DNA from: Mallotus nudiflorus
Taxonomy: Eukaryota; Streptophyta; Magnoliopsida; Malpighiales; Euphorbiaceae
NCBI GenBank assembly: GCA_947683625.1
Contig: CANTUR010000166.1
Span: 3,875,001-3,939,000, forward strand
Length of the DNA stretch: 64,000 nucleotides
Direction: 5' to 3'
Of the stretch, positions 35,763-48,590 are shown piece after piece. The position numbers and the translations under genes are program-made. How positions within the stretch are numbered: the first letter of the stretch is position 1; each line of letters opens with the position of its first letter. A model generated the notes under the pieces. The model was not told the DNA's origin, did no database searches, and saw nothing but the letters and a program-made list of their open reading frames with translations.

Positions 35763-36718
35763 TGACATTTGGTCAAATTCTTATTCTCTGTTTGTGTCTA
35801 GAATTCTAGATCGAGTCTCTAGAAGTTAAGTTAGATTTGTTTTGATTTTATATTGTGATTTGATTGTTTAGTTGCGCTGAGACCAAGGCCTAGTGGACCA
35901 GGCCCGTTGGACCTGTCTCGTGGAGTGCACAACTGTGAGTTGTTATTTTATATATACGTGTATTTAGGTTGCATGTTTTAGAAATATATGTTTTAATTGC
36001 ATGATTTATGGATATGTTTTAATTGCATGATTTATTCACAAACTGCTTTAGTAAATTATTAGTATATTTTAGGTATATTTTTGGTATACTTTGAAATAAA
36101 TGCATGTTTTATTCTTGATTTATACCTAAATTGTTTTTAAGTATATATATGGTTTATTTTATAATTGAACTGAATTTATCTGACATATGTATACTCAAAA
36201 TATATTTAGTTTATTTTTGGTATATTTCTAGTATATATATGGTTTATATTGCCATTTAAATTAATATCATGCATCATTTATTTTACGAATGTATGAGTTT
36301 ATTTTAATGAAGGATAACAATAGAATGTGCTACCTAGTGGGCAGCACTAGGACCGAGTACGTGCCTGTACGACGATAGAATTTAGGTTAAATTACTAACC
36401 TATTGGTGGATTATGATTTGTTGATTGATGTGAGATATGATTTGAGAGTGTGATTGTTGGAGCTCGGTTGACCAACTGTCTCGGGGCCAATCACACTAAC
36501 AGTCAGATTGCTGGAGCTCGGTTGACTTAATGTCTCGGGGCCAGTCTACTGTTTAAATGGAATAAGTGAATTTATTTGGAATAAGTGAGCCTTTATGGCT
36601 AGAGTGTTGTCTATTATTATTTGAGGTTGCGATCATTTAGGATTCTATTTGATCCTTCATAAGCTGATATTTTTCAGTACTATATATGAAGTGATTTTTC
36701 AGCATCTGTGTGTACATG

Positions 36719-36721
<3 letters not shown>

Positions 36722-36779
<58 letters not shown>
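36722..36779. repeat. (CA)n(TA)n compound microsatellite
   Basis: A CA run (36722-36748) followed directly by a TA run (36749-36779) inside copy B. Confidence 0.95.
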
Positions 36780-36784
<5 letters not shown>

Positions 36785-37251
36785 CAATTCACTCAGTGAG
36801 GTCTGACTCCCCTCTGTTGATATTTTTTAGGAGAGTTTTCATCCTCAGACCTCAGTAGCAGGCCTGTAGGCTGGATTTCTTTCGCTCCGGCCTTATTATG
36901 TAAACTGCTTACTTGAGTTTTATTTTGTACTCTAGACACTGCAGTAGTTGTTGTACTTTAATCTGTTGTGAGTTGTATTTATAATTATGTATGTATGAGA
37001 TTTAAGTTTTTAGAATGTTAAACTGGAAATTTGCACTAAATGATTTTATTATATATGACATGGAATTTATACTATTAAAATCAGTTGAGGAATTATTATT
37101 TTTATACTTGAGATTTAATTTCTTTCGTACAAATATTTTACCTATTATATTATATTGCTTGCTTTTATTTTTAAGGCTTGTTACGGGTTCTGTATTCGAA
37201 AGAATTCTCATTCCCTAGCGCCGGTCATGGCCCCTGTTTTGGGTCGTGACA

Positions 37252-38032
37252 ATTAGGTCTAGTTTTTAATTGATTAAAATGCATATTAGGCCCATAATTA
37301 ATTAGATTTAGGGTAGAGATAACTTAGGCCCATTTAGTTAATTAGATATAGGCCCACTTTAGTTTAATTAAAATTATCTAGACTTAGCCCATTAAATTAA
37401 GGCCTTTTTCATAATTTGTAGATTTAAGATCACCTTAGAATTCAAATATGTAGATTTAGGTCCACTAATTTAAATACTTCATAACTTGTAGATTTAGGCC
37501 CATATTTAGAATTAAAATAAATAGACTTAGGTTCACTTAATTAAAATTAAATAGGAATTTGGTCCATTAGTCTTTAGGCTCACTTGTAAATTAAAACATG
37601 TAGATTTAGCTTATTTAATTAAAATCAATGTAGATTAGACTAACTTAGGAATTGTGAATTTAAATGAATGCATTCTGTACATGTACTTTTCATGACTTGT
37701 TTGACTGGAGTTGATTGTTTAAATAAGGGTTTATATAAAATTGCATGTAAATAGAGGATAAGATAGTAATTCATAAAGTAATTCTAAATGAGCACAAGAC
37801 TGAAAGAAGTTGGTATTCCGTATCCAAAATCTCCTAGTTGTGGTGCTAGCTTTCTTTTAGAGAATTAAGTACCATCATTTTTTGATTTGTCCCAGTTATG
37901 ACACTAGATGGCGACTCCTCATCTCCACACCATATCTTTGTGACAGTAGTTAGTGTATTCTCTAGAGCCCTAAGCTTAAATAGTGTCGTGGTTGCTAAAA
38001 TCTTAGGAGCACGCTAATCCCCGTCGTCTACA
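37252..38032 (+). repeat. 5' LTR of the outer Tat element, second part
   Basis: Continues the LTR after copy B. It contains many repeats of 'taggcccactt'-like words and ends CGTCTACA one base before the primer site. Confidence 0.6.
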
Positions 38033-38033
38033 G

Positions 38034-38052
38034 TGGTAACTCCATTGGGGAT
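38034..38052 (+). other. primer-binding site of the outer Tat element
   Basis: TGGTAACTCCATTGGGGAT. Ogre-type Tat elements have TGGCGACTCCACTGGGGA-like sites (arginine tRNA, from memory); this copy differs by transitions only, as expected from cytosine deamination. Confidence 0.65.
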
Positions 38053-38849
38053 AAGAGATACTGATTCTACTTGTGTTCTTTAGAATTATTTTATTAATTA
38101 TTATTTTATTCTTGCATTCATTCTGCATGTCCTTATTAACTGATGGCATTGGTTTATGGTTCCATGATTTCACTTGCTTCATAGGATTGTAAATTGGCTA
38201 ACCATCACTCTTACCCTTAACTTAGTTCAAGAGAGATTATTGGGCTTATCTAACCAGAGTATGTAACCTAAGTCCTAAAGGGGGGGTAGTCTTCTCTGGA
38301 GTTTGCAAAGGATACCGGGCCCCTCTGACCTTGGCCTGTAACTTAAGTCTTAAAGGAGAGCATCTTACTAAGGGAACCTTGACTTTTCCACTAGACCCAG
38401 CTCATATAGTGGTTTAGTAACTTCCCCTAAGATTTACCCAAATTGCTTATGAATGTTACCATGAGGTATTTTTATCTATAAAGGTCCAAGCCCATACTTT
38501 TAAGGTCCATATGGGTTAATAAAGATTGGACTAATCTCTTATGCCTAGAAATGATGTTTCCATGCTTTATTACTTTGAGAGATATGCATGCATGTCGGTT
38601 CTTGACATCCCCTGATGTTTTTAAGGCCAAGAACAAAAATCCTAGGAAAAGAGTCTCACCATTGAACTCGTGTGTGGGAGGAATAAGGTTAGAAGGATGT
38701 ATATACACTTGACTTGCTACTTGTTGCATGGCTTATGCATCATGCATACATGCATTTCATGTATCATACTAATACTTGGTTTTTCAACCATTATAGATTC
38801 ATCTGGGTTTTTTTGTGTCTGGAGTTGGAAAGGTGGCAGACTGGTGAGA
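38053..38849 (+). other. untranslated leader of the outer Tat element
   Basis: About 800 bp between the primer site and gag. No long frame. Long gag leaders are common in Tat elements. Confidence 0.55.
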
Positions 38850-40540
38850 ATGGATTCAAACCCATAGTCAATTGTAAAAGAGATCCTTAGCAGATTGGAA
38901 AAGAGTCCTATCAATCCACTCCACCTAGAAGCTGCACAAGCTCTAGCTAAACAAGTAGAAGAAATGGAAGAACAAGAGAGAGGAAACTGGACCCTAGAGG
39001 ATGTCAAAGGAGCATTGATGGATGACATAAGAGCAATTATGCAAGATGAACTAAGACAAGCTCTGCTAGATTGATGTCACCACCTGCTGCTGCTACTGCA
39101 CCTCTAGTTGTGACCAATCCACTTATTATAGGTGCACCACCTATTAACAATGACAATGCTACTAGGAATGAACCTATTATGGAAAGGAAATTGGAGGATG
39201 TTGAGAACTACATGGTTGAAAAAGCAAAAGGGAATCACTTGAGCAACTTTAAGAGCTGGAATCCAAGCAGATGAAAGCACTAACCCAGAAGATGTCCAAA
39301 ATGAAAGAAATAATGAGAGGACAGGGCATCGAATATTCATTTGACTTTGATGATGTGATGCAATTTGAGGAGGATAAGCTGCCAGATAAGTTCAAGATGC
39401 CACAACTGTAGAAGTTTGACCGTACTAGACACCCAAGGATCCACTTTAGTCAATATACAACTACTATGAGCATTACTAAGGCTCCTTTATCTATAGTTAC
39501 CATGTTATTTGTACTATCCTTAAAGGGTATAGTTGTCAATTGGTATTATGGGTTAGAGAAGTCTATCCGAGCAGACTGAAGAGAATTGTGTACCACATTT
39601 CTGAAGCAATATGACTATAATACCAAGCTTGAAGTGTCCATCAAGGATTTATAATTAACCAAGTATAAGCCTAATGAATAATTTTTAGATTTTCTGACTA
39701 GGTTAATGAATAAGGCAAGAATAAAAAAGAATAAGCTAGATGAAAAAGATCAAGTTAGGATGATTGTTCAAAATGTGTCACCTAATTTGGTTGAGAGGTT
39801 GCAGATGATGAACCTTAAGACATTTGTAGACCTTTATGATGATGGGTTGCAAGTTGAGGAGATTGAAAGTGAGAAAAAGAAGATTACTAGAAGCACTGGA
39901 GCAAAAAACTACCTAACTGAGGGTACAAAGCAAGGAAATGCTAGTCAGATTATGGGAGTCCATGCTATTCAATAACCCAAGAGATTCTTGAATTTTAACC
40001 AACCCTATCTAAAGTCCTAGACCATTTGATCCAAAAAGGTCTCCTTAGACCCTTAACCCCCTTTAGACCGCCAAAACCAAATCTCCCTGGCTTTGACCCG
40101 AATAGTTACTGTAAATTTCACCAAATTGCTAGCCATTCCATTGACTCTTGCATGCCCCTTAAACATGAAATTCAAAAGTTCATAGACTTTGGAAAAATCA
40201 CAAACCTTGAGAAATCAAATCCAAACCCAAATACCAAAAACAACCCTTTCCTAAATTTTCAAAATATGCCACCCTTAACCACTATGATGATCAACTTAGG
40301 AGTGAGGAAGAAGTGCTAAACTCCTTTGAGGACCTAAACCTTAAAACTAATGACAAATCTCCTAATGCCCCTAAAGATAAAGAAAGAATAGAAGACTTGT
40401 TGGGACAACCTTCAGGCAAGTTTGACTATAAGGTGTTTTATTCCAAGCCACCTTCTTTTGATATATCCATTAAGTCAATCATGCCTACAAGATGGGGTGG
40501 TGAATAAGATAATAAGAAGATGCCAGATAAGAAAGAAAAA
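38850..40540 (+). pseudogene. gag of the outer Tat element
   Basis: From the ATG at 38850 the frame reads MDSNP, a stop, then EILSRLEKSPINPLHLEAAQ and a charged stretch. After more stops it gives HFSQYTTTMSITKAPLSIVT, WYYGLEKSIRAD, LCTTFLKQYDYNTKLEVSIK and VRMIVQNVSPNLVERLQMMN, the conserved Tat gag core. The Tat-style zinc finger YCKFHQIASHSIDSC lies near 40108-40152. The order matches the family; at least six stops or frame changes make it non-coding. Confidence 0.75.
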
Positions 40541-41531
40541 TGCATGGTTGAGGTATGTAAAGATGGAAAGAAGGATCATACTATTAGGGTTATCAAAATC
40601 TAGTACAGCTCTGATGAAGAAGACACTAAAGGCTACAATGTATGGGTTGATAATCCAGAAGTTAGTCATGTTACTAGAAGTGGTAAGGGTTATAAACTGA
40701 TGGAGAAGACTATGGAGAGAGAAGAAATTGTTGAAAGAGAAGACTCAGATGAACGTGGTGATGACTTGATCCTGAAACAACTTTAGAAGGAAAAAATAAA
40801 TGTAAGCATTTGGGAGCTCTTGATGCACCCAATTAGCCATAGGAAGGCTCTAGTTAAGGCTCTAGGCATTAAAACTATTGCAACCCCTGAGGCAATGGTG
40901 GCCAAGGTTACTGAGAAAAAGCATGGTGTTATTACTTTCTCCGACGAGGATTTACTTGCGGAAGGAAGGAATCATAATAAAGCCTTGTTCATTCTAGCTG
41001 AAGTAAGAGGGAAAAGGACCAATTATATGATGGTGGATGATGGTTCTGCAATTAATGTTTACACACTACAAGTCCTACCCAATCTAGGAGTAAGGGTGGA
41101 AGCTTTAGCAAAATCAGACCTGGTAATCAGAGCTTATGATAATAGCACAAGGAATATAGAGGGAACATTTATGGCTCTTATAAAGACCGATCCTATAGAG
41201 GCAATGGTGGAATTCACTATGATAGATATCCTTGTCACCTATGCCTTGCTTTTGTGTAGGCCTTGGTATCATATTTTAAGAGGAGTGCCTTCAACTGTGC
41301 ATCAAAAGGTGAAATTCCTACTTGATAGAGAAGTTGTAACTGTAGATGCTAGTATGAACAAGACTGTGTCTGTAGTCATGGATAGTCAAAAGTAGATAGT
41401 TACCCCTCTTGGTTTCCAAATAGCCATGGTCTCTGATGGAATTGAGATGGATTTAAGGGTTATGAGCATGATTAAGAAGATGAACTATCAGTCTAGACAA
41501 GGACTGAGAAAGAATGAGCAAAGAAGTCCAG
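40541..41531 (+). pseudogene. protease of the outer Tat element
   Basis: After an acidic linker (EEDTKGYNVWVDNPEVSHVT in one frame) an open stretch (40820-41395) reads ALVKALGIKTIATPEA, ITFSDEDLLAEGRNHNKALF, then the protease core YMMVDDGSAINVYTLQVLPN, where Tat proteases have D-x-G-S-A. It continues toward reverse transcriptase but is interrupted at 41531 by a solo LTR after about one more stop. Best-kept coding part of gag-pro. Confidence 0.75.
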
Positions 41532-43048
41532 TGTTGGGTTTCGAGATTCCATATGCAGCGGAAAAATAAAATTTGAATTACAAACTTGAACCTGAATCCA
41601 AGTAATTCGATTAATTGATTAAATCTAGGGTTTTCATTTTCTTACCATAAATGCAAAAGAGGCAAGAAATTTGGAAGGAAAAGAGGAGGTTCACTCCAGT
41701 GACACCCTACCTCGAGCTTTTAATTTAGCAGTTCAGATTTGAGATGTCTCTAAAAGAATCCATCCTCCACAAGTGTCCATATGAACAACCTTTGATTTTG
41801 AAAATGAATATTTGTGTGCTAGCACCTTCTCTTGATTTCTCATAAATCACGAATTAAAAAGAACTCTTTGTTTTGTTTTCTAAAAAGAGAAAATGAATGT
41901 GGTGGTAGAATAATGAGAGTGTATAAACCCTAGAGAATATAACACATTTATAGACATTTACATTAGGGTTTCACTTACCAAAAAACCTTTTGGTAATTTC
42001 TCATTTATTGTTATTATGATTTTATTTAAAATTAAATTAAAAATAATATTCTATTTATTTAAGATAACCTTTACTTTAAATAAACAAATATTTTATTTAT
42101 TTATTTCCACAGAGCTTATTTGGGCTTGTTAAACCCATATTCATTTTGGGTTTGTTCAAAGTATGTGACCCTATAGGTTCATATGACATTGGTAGTGGGC
42201 TTTAAATCTCTATTTAGGCCTATAAGTCATAAGTGGCCTCTAGCAAGATATTATGACTACGTAAGTCATGTGAAGTCAATAATTTGACATAACCTAATAT
42301 ACAGTAAATATTCTAGTCCCTTTATCATATGATATCTTGATTGAATATAAGTCATAGATTATGTCATCCTTATAAAATTCAATCATATAATTTCTTAATT
42401 CCAAGTAGACTGAGAATGATAACTCTTTATTAATTTAATTTAGAATGGTCATACATTTTTCTCAGTCTATCTTATCAAGTGGCCCATAGATATCTTACTC
42501 ATATTAAATGAGGGACAAATTCCTTCTTAATCACTCACATTTCTCACATAACTCATTTTATACCCAACAACAACCTATTTTATCATCTGGTTAAAGATAA
42601 TGTAAGATTATGTCAAAATATAAAATAGTTATATAGAAATCCATGGTGATTTCAAGGTTAGAGGACTAAGCCAATATTACTATGATGAGAATTACTTATG
42701 ATAATTATCTATGTAGTATTCTCATGATGGGTTAATCTAGCACTTTATTTCTCAAATAAGTACCTATGAGTTGACTTAATATCTCATATTCATGATTAGT
42801 AAAACATAATCATCAATCAACACCATACTAGCCATAATACATTATTATGACTAAGGATAATTTGAATAGAACTTATATTTAATCTAAGGGTTTTACTATC
42901 AAGTCACATACTTGATGAACTTAGTAAGAATTAACTATTCAAGTATTTATTATAACACAAAATGATAATGAAAAATGCCTCTTTATTAAATAAAATGATA
43001 AAGTAAAAACATGGTCATACATGATTGACCTAGTGCATATCACTAACA
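41532..43048 (-). repeat. Copia-like solo LTR, 1,517 bp
   Basis: TG...CA ends (TGTTGGGTTTCG... and ...ATATCACTAACA) flanked by TCCAG (41527-41531) and CCCAG (43049-43053), four of five matching. Read on the minus strand it starts TGTTAGTGATATGCAC and ends CTCGAAACCCAACA, a form I know from plant Copia LTRs with a Met-tRNA primer site next to the 3' end; this is the basis for the strand. No internal part is present. It splits protease from reverse transcriptase of the outer Tat element. Confidence 0.75.
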
Positions 43049-44553
43049 CCCAGAACTCCCAGATTTCAAAAGCCAAGATGATACCAAAGGATTGGGCTAT
43101 ACAGGAGTTGGATTTGGCAGTAAAAGAGCTAGAAGAAGGTTTTTCAATGAGAATAACCTTTTAAAGAATGTGGGACCACTGAAGGACAGCTTTGTCAAAG
43201 AAAGAAAAGAAAAGCTCTACCTGGGTGAAAAAGAGCCTATCCAAGTAGCTGGTGTGAATATTCCTGGGTTCAAGATCTTCAAGAAATAGATAGTTGAGAG
43301 TCTAGCATAAGACAACAAAGACAAGGTGATGAAGAAAGTTCCTGAGAAGATGGGGACTGAGGCCATTAAAGAGATGCTTTGTCTACCACCTAACGAAGAA
43401 CCACCAAAGGATTTAGCTAGCATTATTAATAATAGTTTTAGTGATTTTTTTATGAAGAAACTAATGTAATAACATTTGGTATGTTTGAGGATGAAAACTC
43501 TATTTTTCCTATAATCAGTGATATGAACTCTGGTTTGGCTTATTTGTGTAATGTTGATTCTAATAGTCTTGTGCGTTTTAATAATGATCATTCATGCATG
43601 TTTAACATTAATTCTATTCAATTAGATTCATTAAACATATGTACAAATGAACAACCAAAGTGCATTTCTATATCATATGATTTAACTCCCGAAGATAAGG
43701 AACAATTAGAGAGAATACTAACCAAAAGAAAGGTAGTATTTGGTTGGTCCTATGAGGACATGCCAGGTCTAGATAGAGAAATTGCAGAGCATCGCATTCC
43801 AATAAATCTAAAAGCTAAATCTATTAAGCAAAAACTTCATAGGTTAACACCAGAGTGGACAGAAAAGATAAAGGAAGAAATTGCTAAGAAAATCTAGGCT
43901 AACTTTCTAGAGGTGGTAGATTACCCTTAATAGTTGGTAAACATAGTACCAGTTCCCAAGAAAGATGGAAAAGTTCGAATGTGTGTAGATTTTAGAGGTC
44001 TGAATAAAGCATGCCCAAATGATGACTTTCCTTTACCTCATATTGATGTGATTATTGACAACACAACATCTAGTGCAATGTACTCTTTCATGGATGGGTT
44101 ATCAATTTATAATCAGATAATGATGGCAGTTATGGACAAGATCAAAACTACCTTTATCATCAAATAAGGGACATATTGCTATAAAGTGATGATATTAGGA
44201 TTGAAGAATGCAGGGGTAACCTATCAAAGAGCAGTAACCACTCTATTTCACGATATGATGCACAAAGAAATGGAAGTGTACGTTGATGATATGATGGTTA
44301 AGTTAGAAACAAAGGAAGGACATTTTAAGGCCTTAGATGAGTTTTTGGTAAGAATAGAAAGATACAACCTAAGGCTTAATCGAAAGAAGTGTATCTTTGG
44401 GGTCACTTCTGGAAAGTTATTAGGGCACATAGTTAATAATAGGGGAATGGAAATTGATCCATATAAAGCCATTCAAGAGATGCCAGCACCAAGAACAATG
44501 ACGGAAGTATGAGGGTTTATTGGAAAGCTATAGTACATTAGCAGGTTCATTAT
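43049..44553 (+). pseudogene. reverse transcriptase, first part, outer Tat element
   Basis: After a linker (GYTGVGFGSKRARRRFF region) the frames give DLTPEDKEQLERILTKRKVV, FGWSYEDMPGLD and HRIPINLKAKSIKQKLHRL, then the RT core VPVPKKDGKVRMCVDFRGLN, NAGVTYQRA and the catalytic VYVDDMMVK (near 44277-44303), and finally LLGHIVNNRGMEIDPYKA. Stops fall between the pieces (for example 43896, 43928, 44165). The frame is cut at 44553 by the inner element, and the continuation is at 57070. Confidence 0.8.
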
Positions 44554-44922
44554 TGATACCATCTAGAATGTTCCCACCTAATTAGGGGGTCCTCCACCCC
44601 CCTAAATAGGAACACATGGACAAAGGAGAAGATAGATTCGTCTAAGGAACTACCTCAAAGAGGAATCCTAATTGAAGTAGGAACACTCTCCCATAAGGAT
44701 TCCTATTCCTCCTAGGTTTGAGTATCACTATATATAACACCATATACCCCTTATAAGGGGACATCTCATTCACACATATTCAAGCTATCTTTCCTCCACC
44801 CGCTTTCTATTCCCTAACTTAGGCATCAGAGTGTTTATGGGGATTCCCCCCACCTCTCACCTTGCCCTCTGTTCAGTGCTTTGCAGGACGTTTGGCCCAG
44901 GAGTCCTAAAAATTAGTTATCA
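44554..44922 (+). repeat. 5' LTR of the inner Tat element
   Basis: TGATACCATCT...GTTATCA, 369 bp. TATA-like CTATATATAA at 44728-44737. By hand count about 18 substitutions and one indel against the right LTR, almost all transitions, and most with T or A in this copy. Confidence 0.93.
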
Positions 44923-44924
44923 AG

Positions 44925-44942
44925 TGGCGTCGTCTATGGGGA
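44925..44942 (+). other. primer-binding site of the inner Tat element
   Basis: TGGCGTCGTCTATGGGGA, two bases after the LTR. It resembles the TGGCGCCGTCTGTGGGGA-type site common in Retand-like elements, with two transitions. I do not name the tRNA. Confidence 0.75.
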
Positions 44943-44993
44943 CTCCTTGGGAAAAGCCATTCATTCACTTGCTAAGCTAAAGACACTGTCACC

Positions 44994-46579
44994 ATGACTT
45001 CCAGCCTACCTCCGGCCTAAATTCCTGAGGGTGGCACCAATCCTTCTGCACCCATCCTTTCGACTGACCTTTCAAGCCCTTTCCCAATAATAATACCACC
45101 GCCCACCTTGCAGCTTGTTAGGGCCACATCCGGTCATGCACCTTTACCTCCAGAAAACACCCCGAGATACCTGTCCTTGGGAACAGATCTCCCATATTAT
45201 GCTCCGCTGCAGCACCATCGATCAATACCCTCAATACCTTTTCCAAGCCTACTAGAAACACCAGCAATAACCACTCCAAACCTAAACACAGTAACCCAAA
45301 CACTCGGCCTTGACCAAGCAAGCAAAGAGGCCGTGATAAAAAATATTCAGGCATAAATAACCTTGATGCAACAACAGCTAAGCGCTATAATACAGAATGA
45401 GCATACTGAACTAGCTCCAAATAATGATAATGCAGCACCTCGACAGGCTCCAGGGACAAGCACAGGGAAGGGTAAAGCACCAGAAGGGGAGTGTAGTTCA
45501 TCCATCCCAGCTCTCAATGATTCGAAATTAGCACAGAAGGTTGAGGAAGCAATGAACAAGGCCTGGATTAAACCTAGAAAGGAAGAAGAATGGGTGATGG
45601 ATAGCAGAACTCCGTTTGTTAGCAGAATAATTTAAACGGAGATTCCTAGTAAGTTCAGAATCCTGCAGCTCGATCAATACGATGGGACAGGAGACCCTAT
45701 TAGTCATATATCTACTTTCCGAACAAAGATGCTACTCCAGAATGTGAACGATGGAATCATGTGCAGAGTCTTCCCAAGTACACTCACAAAGAGCGCCCAA
45801 AAATGGTTTCATCGTCACTTCTTTTGAAGACCTAGCTGAGCAGTTCCATATCAGATTCATCACCAATATCCCTCTTGTAAAAAACATCAACGACCTCCAG
45901 GTGTGTCGGTGGAAGCTGATGAATCTCTACGAAGTTACCTTGACTGTTTCAATAAAACAACTATGCAGATTGAGCACCTCGTTGATGAAGTCGCCATAGA
46001 AGCTTTGAAAAATGGCACTAGACTCGGCAAGCTAAAAGACAAATTAATGACTAAAGAACTGAGTACCTTTGCTTAGGCAATGGCGATAGCGGTTCGCATG
46101 ATAAAGATGGATGAGGATAGGAGGATGCGTCGGAAAGAAGATAGGCCACTGACTAGAGATGAACGGCCAAAGCAGAGACGAGTAAGCTTCCCAAAAATGA
46201 ATTTCAGAGCTCCGACAGATAGATTTGATAGGGAAGTAGATAGATATACACCCCTGAACACTTCTCGATCAAGGATCCTCATGTGGGTCAGGCAGAATGG
46301 AGTGGAAATTACACCGGCCAAAAGAATTAGCTCAAGCTGGAGATTTACTCGTGATAGAAGCCAGTACTACGAGTACCATAGAGAATACGACCATAACACA
46401 GAAGGCTGCAAAGAACTAAAGAGTGCCATAGAAAAACTAGTGCAGTGGGGAAAGCTTGATAATTTCACTGACACACCGAGGAGACGCGGAAACACGAAAA
46501 ATCATGACCGTGACAAAGCTGAGGCAAAGAAAGCTAGGAAAGAACCGATCGGAACGATCAACATGATTGTGGGAGGATA
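44994..46579 (+). pseudogene. gag of the inner Tat element
   Basis: ATG at 44994 (MTSSLPPA, then a stop at codon 9). A proline-rich N-terminal part follows (45108-45356), then ...ALNDSKLAQKVEEAMNKAWI, the core FRILQLDQYDGTGDPISHIS and KSAQKWFHRH, and after a frame change DEVAIEALKNGTRLGKLKDK. The C-terminal part (46080-46579) is arginine-rich and ends with the Tat zinc motif YYEYHREYDHNTEGCKELKS. Order and motifs match Retand-like gag. At least four breaks. Confidence 0.8.
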
Positions 46580-47190
46580 AAACAATGGGAAATGATTAAA
46601 ATGCAATAGAGGAGGAAAAAAGATACCTGGTAAAAGCGACAACATTCTTAACTCGGAAGACAATTCGCATATACATCACCCTCACAGTGATGCCGTGATG
46701 ATAACCGCATGCATAAATAAGTATCGAGTCAAAAGGCTATTGGTCGATAATGGGAGTGCTATCAATATTTTATCTTGGAATGCATACAAAGCTATGGGTG
46801 GCTCCATCACCAACTTAACGACCATCCAGAACCCCATCACTAGTTTTTATGGAGGAACGGTGCAACTAATGGGGACTATCAATCTGGATCTAGAATTTGG
46901 AAACCAAGAGGATGAGGAAAAAAAAATCGTCCAGACCCCATTCAACGTGGTAGACATATCACTAGCCTATAATGGGATAATAGGGTGACCGATACTTTAC
47001 GAAGCAGATGCAATCACCAGCATCCGACAATTAACCATGAAAATCTCGGTCAAAACGGGGACCCTTACTATCAGGGGAGATCAGCAGATGGCTAGACAAT
47101 GCTATCATATGACCATGAAATCTCTGGCGAAAGCTTTTGATTTGGAAGCATGGGAAATTAAGAAGCAAGGCACTGATCCATAACCGGTGG
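46580..47190 (+). pseudogene. protease of the inner Tat element
   Basis: The stretch beginning HPHSDAVMITACINKYRVKR leads to the active-site region LLVDNGSAINILSWNAYKAM and PFNVVDISLAYNGIIG, with a stop at 46986 just where the usual glycine-arginine follows. Further frames (TMKISVKTGTLTIRGDQQMA) belong to the linker before RT. This D-N-G-S form of the active site is usual for the Tat lineage. Confidence 0.75.
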
Positions 47191-48590
47191 AAGACACGGA
47201 GACATTGCAAATCAGGGGAGGAAAATCTGTGAAAATTGGTAATGCCCTTAATCAAGACATCAAAGACACATTAAGGGATGTCCTTATTAGACACTCAGAA
47301 GATTTTGCTTCTCAAGCCTCCGAGATCATCGGCGTGGACCCACGGGTTGCCTGTCACTGCCTAAACATCAAACCAAGGGCCAAGCCAGTAGCATAGAAGA
47401 AAAGAACTTTCGCCTACGAAAGACAAAAGATCATTGCCGAGGAAACAATGAAGCTTTTAGCAGCCGGATTCATTAAAGAGGTTACTCACCTGGATTGGGT
47501 AGCCAATGTTGTACTCGTCAAAAAAGTAAACAGGAAGTATAGAATGTGTGTAGACTACACCGACCTCAACCAGGCATGCCCTAAAAATAGCTACCCATTA
47601 CCAATGATTGATCAACTCGTCGATTCCACCTCTGGCCATGGCCTATACAGCTTCGTAGATGCGGCCCAAGGTTATCACCAGATCGCCATGAAGAAAGAAG
47701 ACCAGGAGAAAATGTCCTTCATCACACACGAAGGGCTGTACTGCTACAAGGTGATGCCCTTTAGACTGAAGAATGTCGGAGCCACATACCAAAGAATGAT
47801 GAACCAAGTCCTTCAAAGCTAGATTGGGACCAGCGTGGAGGTATATGTGGATGACATCATCATCAAAAGCAAGCACTCTAAGCACCACCCAGCAGACGTG
47901 GATCAAGTCCTCCAGTTACTAAGCCAATCCAGGATCAAGTTGAATCCTGATAAATGCATCTTCGGAGTCTAGGCCGGCAAATTCCTAGGGTTCATGATTT
48001 CTTACCGAGGCATTGAAGCCAACCCAGAAAAAATGGAAGCCATACTTAACATGCCAGCACCAAAGAGCATTTGTGATATACAAAAGCTAAATAGAAGAAT
48101 AACTGCACTGGGGCACTTTATTTCTTGCTCAGCTAGGCGATGTCTACCATTTTTTTAAGCTCTTAAAAGTTCTGGCAAGTTCCAGTGGTCCGCTGATTGC
48201 CAAACAACATTTGAAGAAATTAAAAGATTCTTATCTTCCCCACCATTAATCAGTCGTCCAATACTGAACGAGACCTTATACTTATACCTCTCTGTTGGCC
48301 GAGAATGCATCGCCTCAGTACTGATAAGGGAAGATGGAAGCCAGCAAAGCCCTGTCTACTATGTCAGTAAGATGCTCTGAGGACCTGAAGTCCGATACCC
48401 CATGCTGGACAAATTAGCCTTAGCTGTGGTTCATGCTTCTTGAAAGCTTCGTCACTACTTCCAAGCTCACCATATCGTAGTCCGGTCTCATTTTCCACTG
48501 TGCAAAATATTACAGAGACCAGAGACTTCAGGCAGGCTAGTGCAATGGTCGGTCTTACTCGACAAGTTTGATATTGATTACGAGCCTCGA
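47191..48590 (+). pseudogene. reverse transcriptase and RNase H of the inner Tat element
   Basis: Linker RDVLIRHSEDFASQASEIIG, then the RT core from 47448: FIKEVTHLDWVANVVLVKKV, YRMCVDYTDLNQACPKNSYP, DAAQGYHQIAMKKEDQEKMS, and after a stop at 47820 VYVDDIIIKSKHSKHHPAD with the catalytic aspartates. The ordinary RNase H follows at 48200-48590 (YLYLSVGRECIASVLIREDG, PVYYVSKML). Stops at 47394, 47820, 47970 and 48378 split it. Confidence 0.85.

Larger units (their letters stand above)
33925..37251. repeat. 3.3-kb solo LTR (copy B)
   Basis: The start TATAATAACTCG aligns with TGTAATGTCCCG of copy C, and the end ...GGGTCGTGACA is shared. Flanking 5-mers are ATTAC (33920-33924) and ATTAG (37252-37256), four of five matching. 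It is 3,327 bp and noncoding, with long TA microsatellites near the start. The ends and the 'cgtgaca/tgtcacg' type recall large Gypsy LTRs, but the family has no internal part here so the clade is not assigned. It sits inside the outer Tat LTR. Confidence 0.85.

Noticed and set aside
38034..38052. Remnant of an endogenous pararetrovirus (tRNA-Met type leader)
   Set aside because: The site is followed by Tat gag, and dual RNase H plus integrase place the element in Ty3/Gypsy.
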